From Clostridiales bacterium (lineage in GTDB: Bacteria; Bacillota; Clostridia; Christensenellales; Aristaeellaceae): 58,133 bases of DNA. Positions 7,792 to 14,842 of the stretch are shown here, in pieces. The stretch is from assembly GCA_015056245.1 (NCBI GenBank), contig SVGQ01000004.1:1-58133 (forward strand), read 5' to 3'. Below the pieces are notes generated by a model that searched no databases, was not told the origin of the DNA, and was given only the letters and a program-made list of their open reading frames with translations. Position numbers and translations under genes: made by a program. Numbering within the stretch: the stretch's first letter is position 1; every line of letters begins with the position of its first letter.

Positions 7792-8043
7792 ATGCTTGAG
7801 TTTAAGTTTGATACCCAGCTTTTGATCGAAGGCCACGATTTGGACGAGGATGCCATCAACGATTACATCACCGCCAACCTGAAGGGCGACTGCCTGCTGG
7901 CTGTGGGCGATGAGGATCTGATCAAGATCCACTTCCACACCAACGAGCCTTGGCAGCTGCTGGAATACTGTGCCTCTCTGGGCGAGATCTACGATGTGGT
8001 CGTGGAGAACATGGAGCGTCAGGAAGCCGGTCTGCAGGGCTGA
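7792..8043 (+). CDS. Free-standing FakA/Dak-type C-terminal domain protein
   Basis: An 83-residue protein starting MLEFKFDTQLLIEG, with GDCLLAVGDEDLIKIHFHTN and a closing VVVENMERQ. This matches the C-terminal part of fatty-acid kinase subunit FakA and related DAK2-type proteins, where a similar DxxLVxVGDDxxVKVHVHT segment occurs. The kinase domain is absent, and the gene is complete with its own promoter and AAAGGAG site, so it is not a visible remnant. It might bind a partner such as FakB or DegV proteins, or regulate a kinase in trans. Monocistronic, followed by a terminator. Confidence 0.7.
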   Translation: MLEFKFDTQLLIEGHDLDEDAINDYITANLKGDCLLAVGDEDLIKIHFHTNEPWQLLEYCASLGEIYDVVVENMERQEAGLQG

Positions 8044-8062
8044 TTACCTTGATCATTACGCA

Positions 8063-8107
8063 AAGCCGCCGCTTGTTTCCCTTTTATGGGAATCAGGCGG
8101 CGGTTTT
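8063..8107. terminator. Bidirectional terminator
   Basis: Arms around GCCGCCGC (8065-8072) and GGCGGCGG (8096-8103) enclose a loop with a small secondary stem, followed by TTTT on the plus strand. It separates the FakA-C-like gene from the convergent DUF3877 gene. Confidence 0.75.
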
Positions 8108-8113
8108 GATTAT

Positions 8114-8662
8114 TCAGATACTCTCCAGCAGATGGGCGGCGTCCTCCGGGCGGAAACGGTGATAGCTGAGGTGTCCCATTTCTTCCTTGAAGAAATAGCA
8201 GTAGCTGTCCGGCTGACCTTCCGGGAAGTAGAGCACACAATCGAACTCCCCTCCATCTGGCATGATGCGATGCACATAGGGGGCGTTTTGCTGGTCGAAC
8301 AGTTTGAGCACCTCCTCCATGGATGTATGGTGATGCCCGGCAAACATACCGATCAGCGCATGCAAGAAAGGCGAGGCTTCCACTTGCTCGTGCACATACT
8401 GCACGCCCTCTTGGGGGATGGTGATCTCGACGCGATCCTCATGGGGCTGAAAAGCAAGCTGCCCAAGGGGCGAAGATGAAAAAGCCGGTTCCTGTGCAAG
8501 TGCGGCTGCCATAGCAGGAACATCGCTGGCACTTTCGCCGGTCAAAACCGCCAGCGAAGCAGGATTGTAATACAGCTTGACCGTGCTGGGGCCAAAACCC
8601 AGCTTGATCTGCGCTTCTTTCAACTGATCGGTGATATCCGTAAGCAAGGGCTGAATCCGCAT
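8114..8662 (-). CDS. DUF3877 family protein
   Basis: A 182-residue soluble protein. Features fitting DUF3877 of Firmicutes are KLGFGPSTVKLYY near the N-terminus, a YVHEQVE segment, MFAGHHHTSMEEVLKLF in the middle and a C-terminal YHRFRPEDAAHLL. Function is unknown. The HHH cluster could bind metal. ATG 8662 is selected by AGGAGG 9 nt upstream; the frame extends further upstream, but without family similarity. It has its own strong promoter. Confidence 0.72.
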   Translation of the reverse strand: MRIQPLLTDITDQLKEAQIKLGFGPSTVKLYYNPASLAVLTGESASDVPAMAAALAQEPAFSSSPLGQLAFQPHEDRVEITIPQEGVQYVHEQVEASPFLHALIGMFAGHHHTSMEEVLKLFDQQNAPYVHRIMPDGGEFDCVLYFPEGQPDSYCYFFKEEMGHLSYHRFRPEDAAHLLESI

Positions 8663-8702
8663 GGAAATCCCTCCTGTGACTGATGGTTTTTCAGCGGCTA
8701 CC

Positions 8703-8731
8703 ACTATAGCACGCCGGGGTGTCTGCGTCAA
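8703..8731 (-). promoter_or_regulatory. DUF3877 gene promoter
   Basis: Minus-strand TTGACG (8726-8731) and TATAGT (8703-8708) are separated by 17 bp, about 40 bp before the start codon. Confidence 0.7.
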
Positions 8732-8807
8732 TCCGCACGCCGCTGGCTGGCAGGCATAGACTGGAACTGGGCCCACGCCCGCAACTGCCCCGAAAGGAGT
8801 GCTGAAT

Positions 8808-9290
8808 ATGACCGATATCAACATCCCGGCCCAGCCGGATACCGAACAGTTGCCCACGCCCTCTCTGCCCGGAGAGGATCAGCAGCCCGCCCAGCCCGGC
8901 GAAGGACCGGAAGGACTGCCCACCCCCACTCTGCCGGACAGCAGCGTGATTTCTTTCCGCTGCCCGCTGGGGTATACCCCCAAAGTGACCACCGGCAACC
9001 AGAGTTTTACCGATCTTTTGCTGGAAAACAACGTATCCTACCGGGCTATGCAGCTGGGCAACCCCAACCTGCCCACCACCCGTCTGGCACCCGGCACCCG
9101 ATACTGCGCGCCGCCTTCCTACAGCCGCCGCCTGTGCCCCTACGGCAGCCGTTCCTACGTGATGGGCGTAGGCGAAAGCCTGGATACGCTGGTGGAGACC
9201 GAGGGAATTTCGCCGGAATTATTGCTGGTTGCCAATCCCACCCTTGCCCCAGGCGACTTTTCCCCCGGGCGGGTCATCTGTCTGCCATAG
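8808..9290 (+). CDS. LysM-type protein with Pro-rich linker and no signal peptide
   Basis: A 160-residue protein. Residues 1-45 are rich in Pro/Glu/Gln and contain the near-repeats LPTPSLPGE and LPTPTLPDS. Two LysM-like modules follow. One (about 50-105) contains SFTDLLLENNVSYRAMQLGN; the other (about 115-160) is YVMGVGESLDTLVETEGI with a closing PGRVICLP. LysM modules bind peptidoglycan or chitin, yet no signal peptide or membrane helix is visible. That suggests a spore-layer or cytosolic role, or release on mother-cell lysis. Start chosen by GAAAGGAG 9 nt before ATG 8808. A terminator follows. Confidence 0.7.
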   Translation: MTDINIPAQPDTEQLPTPSLPGEDQQPAQPGEGPEGLPTPTLPDSSVISFRCPLGYTPKVTTGNQSFTDLLLENNVSYRAMQLGNPNLPTTRLAPGTRYCAPPSYSRRLCPYGSRSYVMGVGESLDTLVETEGISPELLLVANPTLAPGDFSPGRVICLP

Positions 9291-9297
9291 GTTTTTC

Positions 9298-9327
9298 AAA
9301 GCGGGGACCCGGTTTCCCCGCTTTTTT
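9298..9327 (+). terminator. Terminator after LysM gene
   Basis: Nine-bp arms (9298-9306 and 9316-9324) around AAAGCGGGG/CCCCGCTTT, followed by a run of T. Confidence 0.85.
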
Positions 9328-9348
9328 GATTTTTTTTATGAAAAGTGC

Positions 9349-9377
9349 TTGACAACTTCCGGGAGGCATGCTATTAT
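9349..9377 (+). promoter_or_regulatory. tRNA operon promoter
   Basis: Consensus TTGACA (9349-9354) and TATTAT (9372-9377) are 17 bp apart, about 72 bp before tRNA-Lys. As expected for stable RNA, there is no ribosome site. Confidence 0.85.
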
Positions 9378-9449
9378 ATCACTCGTGGTTTGAACAACCC
9401 GGCCATCGTCAAGGGGTCGAATGCCAAGCAGCGGTAACACCCCCGGTGT

Positions 9450-9525
9450 GACCCATTAGCTCAGTTGGCAGAGCACTTGACTTTTAATCAAGGTGTCCGG
9501 AGTTCGAGTCTCCGATGGGTCACCA
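9450..9525 (+). tRNA. tRNA-Lys(TTT)
   Basis: A 76-nt cloverleaf with acceptor GACCCAT/ATGGGTC, D-loop AGCTCAGTTGGCAGAG, anticodon loop CTTTTAA (anticodon TTT), T-arm GTTCGAGTC and encoded CCA. First gene of the four-tRNA operon. Confidence 0.96.
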
Positions 9526-9549
9526 TCCCTTCTTGTGTGAGGGTACCCT

Positions 9550-9632
9550 GCGGGCGTGGCGGAATGGCAGACGCGCTGGATTTAGGTTCCAGTGCCTACG
9601 GCGTAAGAGTTCGAGTCTCTTCGCCCGCACCA
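9550..9632 (+). tRNA. tRNA-Leu(TAG)
   Basis: An 83-nt class II tRNA with a long variable arm, acceptor GCGGGCG/CGCCCGC, anticodon loop TTTAGGT (anticodon TAG), GTTCGAGTC T-loop and encoded CCA. Second gene of the operon. Confidence 0.96.
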
Positions 9633-9666
9633 TTTCTTTGCTCGCTAACAGAATGCTGTGGAACGT

Positions 9667-9741
9667 GCGGTAGTAGCTCAGTGGTAGAGTGCCACCTTGC
9701 CAAGGTGGATGTCGCGAGTTCGAATCTCGTCTACCGCTCCA
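9667..9741 (+). tRNA. tRNA-Gly(GCC)
   Basis: A 75-nt cloverleaf with acceptor GCGGTAG/CTACCGC, anticodon loop TTGCCAA (anticodon GCC), GTTCGAATC T-loop and encoded CCA. Third gene of the operon. Confidence 0.96.
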
Positions 9742-9783
9742 CTTTCTGTTTTGGTGACGGGCATTTCCCCCATCCCTTGTCAG

Positions 9784-9857
9784 GCGGGTGTAGCTCAATG
9801 GTAGAGCCCCAGCCTTCCAAGCTGGTTACGTGGGTTCGATTCCCATCACCCGCTCCA
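9784..9857 (+). tRNA. tRNA-Gly(TCC)
   Basis: A 74-nt cloverleaf with acceptor GCGGGTG/CACCCGC, anticodon loop CTTCCAA (anticodon TCC), GTTCGATTC T-loop and encoded CCA. Last gene of the operon; a terminator follows directly. Confidence 0.96.
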
Positions 9858-9859
9858 TG

Positions 9860-9895
9860 AAAAACCTGCTGATGAAAAATCAAGCAGGTTTTTTT
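9860..9895 (+). terminator. tRNA operon terminator
   Basis: Eight-bp stem AACCTGCT (9863-9870) and AGCAGGTT (9883-9890) followed by seven T. The flavin reductase gene starts 30 bp later without a clear promoter of its own, so it may rely on read-through. Confidence 0.85.
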
Positions 9896-9925
9896 GTATC
9901 TATTTTTCACCACAGGAGAACAACC

Positions 9926-10501
9926 ATGAAAGTACTGCTGCTGAACGGAAGCCCCCATTCCAACGGATGCACCTATACAGCCCTGTGCGAAACGGCCCGG
10001 GCCTTGCAGGACGGCGGCATTCAAACAGAGATCATCCATCTGGCAAGCAACGATACCCCTGGCTGCAAAGGATGCTTTGCCTGCCGTTCCCTTGGCAGAT
10101 GCGTCATCGATGATCAGGTGAACCAGATCGCTGAAAAACTACAGAACGCGGACGGGATGATCCTTGGCTCACCCGTTTATTTTGCCTCCCCCAACGCCAG
10201 TTTTCTGGCGCTGCTGGACAGGCTGTACGCCGCCCATGGACACAAACTTCGCTACAAGCCCTGCGGATGTCTGGTATCAGCCCGCCGGGCGGGCACCACA
10301 GCTGCGCTGGATGCACTGAACAAGTATCCGCTGGTGTGCGAACAACCATTGATCTCTTCCTGTTACTGGTGCATGGTGCACGGCAACACCCCTGAAGAGG
10401 TCCGAAACGACACAGAAGGCATGGAGATCGCCTATCATCTGGGCAAAAACATGGCATGGCTGGTAAAAGCGCTGCATGGGGTTGAGCCGCCCATGGAATG
10501 A
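9926..10501 (+). CDS. NADPH-dependent FMN reductase / flavodoxin-fold oxidoreductase
   Basis: A 191-residue flavodoxin-like protein. The FMN phosphate loop is LNGSPHSNGCTYTAL (about 6-20), and CKGCFACRSLGRC (about 47-60) is the Cys-rich loop seen in iron-sulfur flavoproteins. GSPVYFASPNASF (about 80-92) contacts the flavin ring. Proteins of this family reduce flavins, quinones or metals with NAD(P)H; the natural substrate cannot be told. Start ATG 9926 follows CAGGAGAAC. The gene sits just behind the tRNA terminator. Confidence 0.85.
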   Translation: MKVLLLNGSPHSNGCTYTALCETARALQDGGIQTEIIHLASNDTPGCKGCFACRSLGRCVIDDQVNQIAEKLQNADGMILGSPVYFASPNASFLALLDRLYAAHGHKLRYKPCGCLVSARRAGTTAALDALNKYPLVCEQPLISSCYWCMVHGNTPEEVRNDTEGMEIAYHLGKNMAWLVKALHGVEPPME

Positions 10502-10508
10502 ATGCTGG

Positions 10509-10538
10509 TTGCCAACAGGCACTTGTATACGATACAAT
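10509..10538 (+). promoter_or_regulatory. Promoter of lipoprotein operon
   Basis: TTGCCA (10509-10514) and TACAAT (10533-10538) are 18 bp apart. The spacer contains ACTTGTATAC, which matches one half of the uxuA operator; this is probably coincidence. Confidence 0.6.
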
Positions 10539-10571
10539 AAAGCAAACAACAGATCGAACGGAGGTTGCGTT

Positions 10572-11579
10572 ATGAAAACAACCCGAACCATTCGTATGAT
10601 TGCGCTTTGCCTGTCGCTCATATTGCTGCTTAGCAGCTGCAGCCTGCTGGGCATCAAGACCCGGAAATCCGACCCTATGCTGATCAATGGCGTGAAAGTG
10701 AAATGCTATCAGCTGGACAGCGGCGACTATTACTCCGGCAGCATCCGCTCGCTGGTAAACTATCTTGGTATGCAAGCTGATTTCGCATGGTACACCATCC
10801 CTGTGGAAACCCTCCCGCAGGGCGGACATCTGTATGCTACGCTGGTAACCGACCGCATCGTGGACAGCATGAACTATTTTGCGTGGGATTACCGGCCCAA
10901 TGATACGGATGTGCCCCGCATGCAGATGATTCTGGAACGCTACGGTTTTACCAAGGACCATCGCGTCACCTCCCAGTGGCTGGAAGAGAACATACAGCAA
11001 GCCATCCAGCTGGCAGATGACATCCAGAAGGAAGCCATGGGGTTTGCTACCTACAGCCGGGATACCGCCAACTGTCAGGATACCAGCCGCTTTGTGCCTG
11101 CCTTTGAAGGCAAGGAAGCTCATTTGTTTTATCCCTGCAGCACCATCCAATTCAAGGTGAATGATACCATCATGGAGGCAATTTCATGGAGTGGCACCAA
11201 TGGCCTGTATGAAAGCCGCACCCTGCACCATGTCCTCCGCGCTTTTGATCTGACCGGTGACTTGGACGCGCGAAACCTGTCTGAAGGCAGCTTCACCGCC
11301 TCACCCGGCGCCAACACTGCCGCGCTGGTGGATACCATCAATCATCTGGCATGGGACAAACCCTACGTTGCTATGGAAGCGTTCAATCCCCTGCGCGCTT
11401 TCCTGCTGGATAGCGGACTGGATGCCGAAACGCCTATCCATGCCGAATGGTTATGCGCCCATATGGATCAGGCAATCGCCCTGTATGAGACGCTGCCGCT
11501 GTTCTTCCAGCGTTGGTGTGCCAGTGTGCCGCTGCACTGCACGGATGAAACCATCCTGTCCTATTGTCCCCCCAGTTGA
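10572..11579 (+). CDS. Predicted lipoprotein of unknown function
   Basis: 335 residues. A basic N-terminus, a hydrophobic stretch and a lipobox LLSSC (Cys at about 23) predict export and lipid anchoring. No known domain is recognised. The mature protein carries Trp/Tyr-rich segments such as YYSGSIRSLVNYLGM and two copies of an AWDxxP-like motif (FAWDYRPND and LAWDKPYVAM), each next to a run resembling RMQMILERYGF or LRAFLLDSGL. That hints at an internal duplication of roughly 170 residues. First gene of a four-gene operon with a P-loop protein, a CAT-like enzyme and a membrane protein. Start follows GGAGGTTGCGTT. Confidence 0.65.
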   Translation: MKTTRTIRMIALCLSLILLLSSCSLLGIKTRKSDPMLINGVKVKCYQLDSGDYYSGSIRSLVNYLGMQADFAWYTIPVETLPQGGHLYATLVTDRIVDSMNYFAWDYRPNDTDVPRMQMILERYGFTKDHRVTSQWLEENIQQAIQLADDIQKEAMGFATYSRDTANCQDTSRFVPAFEGKEAHLFYPCSTIQFKVNDTIMEAISWSGTNGLYESRTLHHVLRAFDLTGDLDARNLSEGSFTASPGANTAALVDTINHLAWDKPYVAMEAFNPLRAFLLDSGLDAETPIHAEWLCAHMDQAIALYETLPLFFQRWCASVPLHCTDETILSYCPPS

Positions 11580-11593
11580 CGAAAGGAACCTTT

Positions 11594-12274
11594 ATGCATA
11601 TTGCTAACAACATTCTCAAACATGCCCTGCGCAACTGTTACTTCCTCAACGGCACCGCCTATGCGGGCAAATCCACCATGTGCGCCATGCTGGCGGAGCG
11701 CTTTCACATGGTCCATTGTGGAGAGAACTACGGGCTGGACGAAATGCAGGCAGTTGCAGACCCTCAGTTGCAGCCAAATCTTTGCTATACCAGCCAGATA
11801 AAATCCTGGCAGGACTTTGTGCTCAGATCGCCGGAGGAATATGAACGCTGGGTGGAGGGCAATAGTCTGGAACTGGCCCAGTTTGAAGTAGCGGAGCTGA
11901 TCCGTCGCTCTGCCAACGGTCAGAAAGTGATCGTGGATACCAACATCCCCTGCGAACTTTTGTGGCAGATCTCCGATTACGACCATGTGGCGATCCTGCT
12001 GTCGCCCCAGAGCATGTCGGTGGAACACTTTTTTGACCGGGAGGATCCGGAAAAGCAGTTCCTGCTGTCGGTTATCCGCTCCTGTCCCGACCCGGAGGCT
12101 GCCATGGCGAATTTCAAGAGCTGTCTTGCCCGCATCAACAGCCCGGAATGCTTTGAGGCTTTTCAGAACAGCGGTTTTTTCACACTGATACGCCAAAATA
12201 CCCACGAGGATACCCGGGAAGAAACCCTTGCTGCGCTGGCAAGGCATTTCAAGCTGGATGAATCAGCCCGGTAA
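11594..12274 (+). CDS. P-loop nucleoside/shikimate-kinase-like protein
   Basis: A 226-residue soluble protein with a Walker A loop GTAYAGKST (about 23-31) directly after a hydrophobic strand YFLNG. A KVIVDTNIP strand in mid-protein could supply the Walker B Asp. Size and layout fit small-molecule kinases of the AAA_33 or shikimate-kinase type, but no closer family is recognised. It starts 14 nt after the lipoprotein stop with AAAGGAACC as ribosome site, so it is cotranscribed. Confidence 0.6.
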   Translation: MHIANNILKHALRNCYFLNGTAYAGKSTMCAMLAERFHMVHCGENYGLDEMQAVADPQLQPNLCYTSQIKSWQDFVLRSPEEYERWVEGNSLELAQFEVAELIRRSANGQKVIVDTNIPCELLWQISDYDHVAILLSPQSMSVEHFFDREDPEKQFLLSVIRSCPDPEAAMANFKSCLARINSPECFEAFQNSGFFTLIRQNTHEDTREETLAALARHFKLDESAR

Positions 12275-12293
12275 GCAGAAGGGAGGAATCACA

Positions 12294-12953
12294 ATGCCCA
12301 CATTCATCAACATGGAAGAATATCCCCGCCGGGATCATTTCCGGTATTTCTGCACCCTGTCCAACCCTTTTGTGAGCTTGACCGTCCCCGTTGATGTGAC
12401 CGGGCTGGCAGCCGCCTGCAAAGCCAAAGGCGTTTCTTTTTATCTGGCGGTGATCCATGCGGTAGCCAACGCTGCCAACGCGGTTCCCCAATTCCGGCAG
12501 CGGGTGCGGGGCGACGGCATTGTGCAGTACGAGTGCTGCATCACCTCCCACATTGAGCTGCTGGAGGATGACACCTATTGTTACTGCAATCTGCAGCACG
12601 ATGAACTGCTGGCAGACTACTTTACCAAAGCGGAAGCAGCCCGCGCTGCAGCCCGCAGCCATGCCACCATTGAGGAGGATGCGGCGGACGCTGAGTCCAT
12701 GTTTTTCGTTTCCAACCTGCCATGGCTGCACTATACCAGCCTGTCTGAACCCACTGGCAGCGATTCCAATCCCCGCTTCAGCTGGGGCAAATACGAGGCC
12801 GACCATCTGGGCCGACTGATGATGCCCCTTTCGGTGACCGCTCACCACGGGCTGGTAGACGGGGTACACATTTCCCGGTTTTATCAGCAATTGGAGGAAC
12901 AGTTCCAAAGGATCGCACAAGAGATGGTGCAGGAAAGCGAGGCAAACGGATGA
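12294..12953 (+). CDS. Chloramphenicol-acetyltransferase-like (CAT fold) protein
   Basis: A 219-residue CAT-fold protein. The catalytic HHxxxDG signature is present as HHGLVDG near residue 185. The N-terminal RRDHFRYFCTLSNPFVSLT segment and the FYLAVIHAVANA helix also fit type A CATs. Chromosomal CAT-like genes in Clostridia often have unknown acyl acceptors, so resistance should not be assumed. Start ATG 12294 follows GGGAGGAATCAC. It lies 19 nt behind the P-loop gene, and its end overlaps the next gene by 4 bp (ATGA). Confidence 0.8.
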   Translation: MPTFINMEEYPRRDHFRYFCTLSNPFVSLTVPVDVTGLAAACKAKGVSFYLAVIHAVANAANAVPQFRQRVRGDGIVQYECCITSHIELLEDDTYCYCNLQHDELLADYFTKAEAARAAARSHATIEEDAADAESMFFVSNLPWLHYTSLSEPTGSDSNPRFSWGKYEADHLGRLMMPLSVTAHHGLVDGVHISRFYQQLEEQFQRIAQEMVQESEANG

Positions 12954-13414
12954 AATCGCTGCTGAAAAGGTACACCATGGGTTTCGACCTGTGGGGACTT
13001 CTCCTGTTCGTCATCATCATGCTGCCCAATGTGGTCTGGATGGCCCATCCTGCCCCCAATGATGTGCTGCGGGCGGAATCCGTTACGCCAGTGGCGGACA
13101 TGATCGGCTCCATCTGCCAAGTGGCGATGGTATTCTGCCTGTGCTTCATCCGGCGGATCGATACGGCTCCCCTGCGTTTTTCGCCATTGATCATCGCAGT
13201 GTTGGCTTGCGTGCTGGTCTATCTTGCAGCTTGGGGCTGTTACTTCGCCGGAATTGCCCATATGGCTGTAATCCTGCTGCTGACACTGGCTCCCTGCGCG
13301 GCATTTCTGCTGTATCTGGCTGACCGCCGCAACATCATCGGCCTGATCCCCGCAGCGGCCTTCACGCTTTGCCACGTCATCTTTGCCATTGCCAATTTCT
13401 TGATGGTGAGTTGA
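12950..13414 (+). CDS. Four-helix integral membrane protein, unknown function
   Basis: 154 residues with four hydrophobic segments (about 14-32, 53-67, 80-105 and 108-150 with a short break). It starts at an ATGA overlap with the CAT-like gene, so it is translationally coupled. A MLPNVVWMAHPAPND loop sits between helices 1 and 2. No family is recognised with confidence. Last gene of the operon; no convincing terminator follows. Confidence 0.6.
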   Translation: MKSLLKRYTMGFDLWGLLLFVIIMLPNVVWMAHPAPNDVLRAESVTPVADMIGSICQVAMVFCLCFIRRIDTAPLRFSPLIIAVLACVLVYLAAWGCYFAGIAHMAVILLLTLAPCAAFLLYLADRRNIIGLIPAAAFTLCHVIFAIANFLMVS

Positions 13415-13841
13415 TCTTTCTTCCCATCATCTTTGCGCCGCATTCATACTCTCTTCACAACTGGGTGGTATGATACCTACTGTCGAAAGACAATATGCGC
13501 CGGGAAGCGGCGCCATGGGTTCTCTTGCGCAAGATGAATGGAAAACGCCGGTTCTGAACTTCGCCGGCGCAGGGTGATTATGTGCCTTTTCCCCCATCCC
13601 CTTCCTGGTGCGACTACGCACCCCACGCCAGGCATGATGATCATAGCAAAGCCGCGATGGTTCCAAGGCAACCGATGGTTGACTGGTTCCATTGCGGCTT
13701 TGTGTACATGGAAAAAACTCATTGGGAAAATGCGCATCCGGCAGGATTTGCCATATCTGCGGGAGAACTGTATACGATAGCATTGCAACAAAATACGCAG
13801 CGGGAAGCTGCTGTATTTTCTGCGCCAAAGGAGGTACCCCC
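13415..13841. other. Gene-free 427-bp region rich in hairpins; promoter of isomerase gene
   Basis: No reading frame with a ribosome site was found. The region holds: a GCGCC/GGCGC hairpin (13497-13513); a perfect 12-bp palindrome TCTTGCGCAAGA (13523-13534); a CGCCGG/CCGGCG hairpin (13546-13569); GGTGCG-ACTA-CGCACC (13607-13622) inside an outer CCTGG/CCAGG pair; and a 14-bp stem (13647-13660 with 13689-13702, one G-T wobble). It ends with the promoter TTGCCA-N17-TATACG (13748-13776) and a leader hairpin before the next ribosome site. It could encode a structured RNA or a regulatory leader; no known RNA family was recognised. Confidence 0.5.
13748..13776 (+). promoter_or_regulatory. Promoter of isomerase gene
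   Basis: TTGCCA (13748-13753) and TATACG (13771-13776) with 17-bp spacing. The leader contains a hairpin AAATACGCAGC/GCTGCTGTATTT just before AAAGGAGG. Confidence 0.5.
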
Positions 13842-14591
13842 ATGCGAATCGGCGCTCAGATGTATACCACCCGCGAAGCTTGCCAGACGCTGGAAGGCTT
13901 TGCCGAAACCCTTCGCCGCATTGCGGATATCGGTTATGAGATCGTGCAGGTATCCGGCACCTGCCCCTTTGAGGGCCAGTGGCTGAAGGAGCAGCTGGCG
14001 AAAAACGGCCTGCGCTGCGTGCTCACCCACACCCCGCCGCCCCGCCTGACAGGCGAGCTGGACAAGGTATTGGCGGATCACCGCGTCTTTGACTGCCCCA
14101 ACATCGGTCTTGGCTACTGGAGCTTCAACGAAGCGGACAACATGTCGCTGGATAGCTGGCTGGAGACTTATGTGCCAATTGCCAAAGCCATCCATGAGGG
14201 CGGCGCGTACTTCATGTACCACAACCACAACAACGAATTCAAGCGCATTGGCGGCAAGCTGGTGATGGAAACCCTGATGGAAGCCGTCCCTGCAGAACAG
14301 ATGGGCTTCACGCTGGATACCTACTGGGTGCAGGCCGCTGGCGCTGATCCTGCCCTCTGGCTGGAAAAACTGGCGGGACGCATTCCCTGCATCCATCTGA
14401 AGGACTATGGTTTTGACCGTTCCATGCAGCCGGTGGGCGAAGGCAACATCAACTTTGACCGGGTGTTTGCCAAAGCCGAGGCCGGCGGCACCCAGTATAT
14501 GCTGGTGGAACAGGACAACTGCAACGGCGAGGATCCCATCGAATGCCTGCGCCGTTCCTACGAATATCTGAAAGCCTGCGGTTTTCGCTGA
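13842..14591 (+). CDS. Sugar phosphate isomerase/epimerase (TIM barrel, AP endonuclease 2 family)
   Basis: A 249-residue xylose-isomerase-like TIM barrel starting MRIGAQMYTTRE. Metal-site segments typical of the family are present: FMYHNHNNEF (His), LDTYWVQAAG (Asp), IHLKDY (His/Asp) and a C-terminal LVEQDN (Glu). Such enzymes isomerise or epimerise keto-sugars and inositol derivatives and usually pair with Gfo/Idh/MocA oxidoreductases; a decayed one follows immediately. Start ATG 13842 is set by AAAGGAGG. Confidence 0.87.
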   Translation: MRIGAQMYTTREACQTLEGFAETLRRIADIGYEIVQVSGTCPFEGQWLKEQLAKNGLRCVLTHTPPPRLTGELDKVLADHRVFDCPNIGLGYWSFNEADNMSLDSWLETYVPIAKAIHEGGAYFMYHNHNNEFKRIGGKLVMETLMEAVPAEQMGFTLDTYWVQAAGADPALWLEKLAGRIPCIHLKDYGFDRSMQPVGEGNINFDRVFAKAEAGGTQYMLVEQDNCNGEDPIECLRRSYEYLKACGFR

Positions 14592-14610
14592 TCGATAGCA
14601 GGAATCCCTC

Positions 14611-14750
14611 ATGGCTCAGAAAATCAAGATGGGGATTATCGGCATTAACAACGTGATCAAGGGCAATTGCCGGAGCTGGAACTCCACTGCTTTGATGATG
14701 CCATCCAGATGCTGGTGAGCGTGCCCCATTACAACCATCCCGCCATGCCA
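14611..14750 (+). pseudogene. Remnant of a Gfo/Idh/MocA oxidoreductase
   Basis: ATG 14611 opens MAQKIKMGIIGINNVIKG, the start of a Rossmann-fold Gfo/Idh/MocA dehydrogenase. After about 20 codons the frame is lost. Sixty-two nt from the start, another frame reads CFDDAIQMLVSVPHYNHPAM, which matches the later strand/helix of the same family (VxVPHYxHPEM). About 50 codons between these parts and the whole C-terminal domain are missing, so this is an internally deleted, truncated pseudogene. It was probably the operon partner of the isomerase. Confidence 0.7.
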
Positions 14751-14791
14751 TGGAGTGGCGGATCAAAAAACAAAGAGCTGCTACCCTGTTC

Positions 14792-14842
14792 CCAATGAAA
14801 AACAGCTGCATGGTACATCTCCATGCAGCTGTTTTTCATTGG
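14792..14842. terminator. Bidirectional terminator with 22-bp perfect arms
   Basis: Arms 14792-14813 and 14821-14842 are perfectly complementary around a 7-nt loop. Each strand carries AAAAA/TTTTT inside the stem, giving a T run in both directions. The stop codon of the Gp37-type gene (14836-14838) lies inside one arm. Confidence 0.85.

Noticed and set aside
9372..9449. Possible small gene or riboswitch in the tRNA leader
   Set aside because: Only a promoter and a short transcribed leader before tRNA-Lys are seen; no frame has a ribosome site.
10523..10532. Second copy of the uxuA operator before the lipoprotein operon
   Set aside because: Only one half (ACTTGTATAC) matches; the other half of the palindrome is missing, and it overlaps ordinary promoter spacer sequence.
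12294..12953. Acquired chloramphenicol resistance gene
   Set aside because: The gene is a CAT-fold protein embedded in a chromosomal operon of matching composition, with no mobile element nearby; resistance is not supported.
13561..13590. Possible FMN riboswitch, from a GCAGGGTGA segment
   Set aside because: The segment resembles one conserved FMN element, but the other conserved blocks and the P1 closing helix are absent, and the downstream gene is not a flavin gene.
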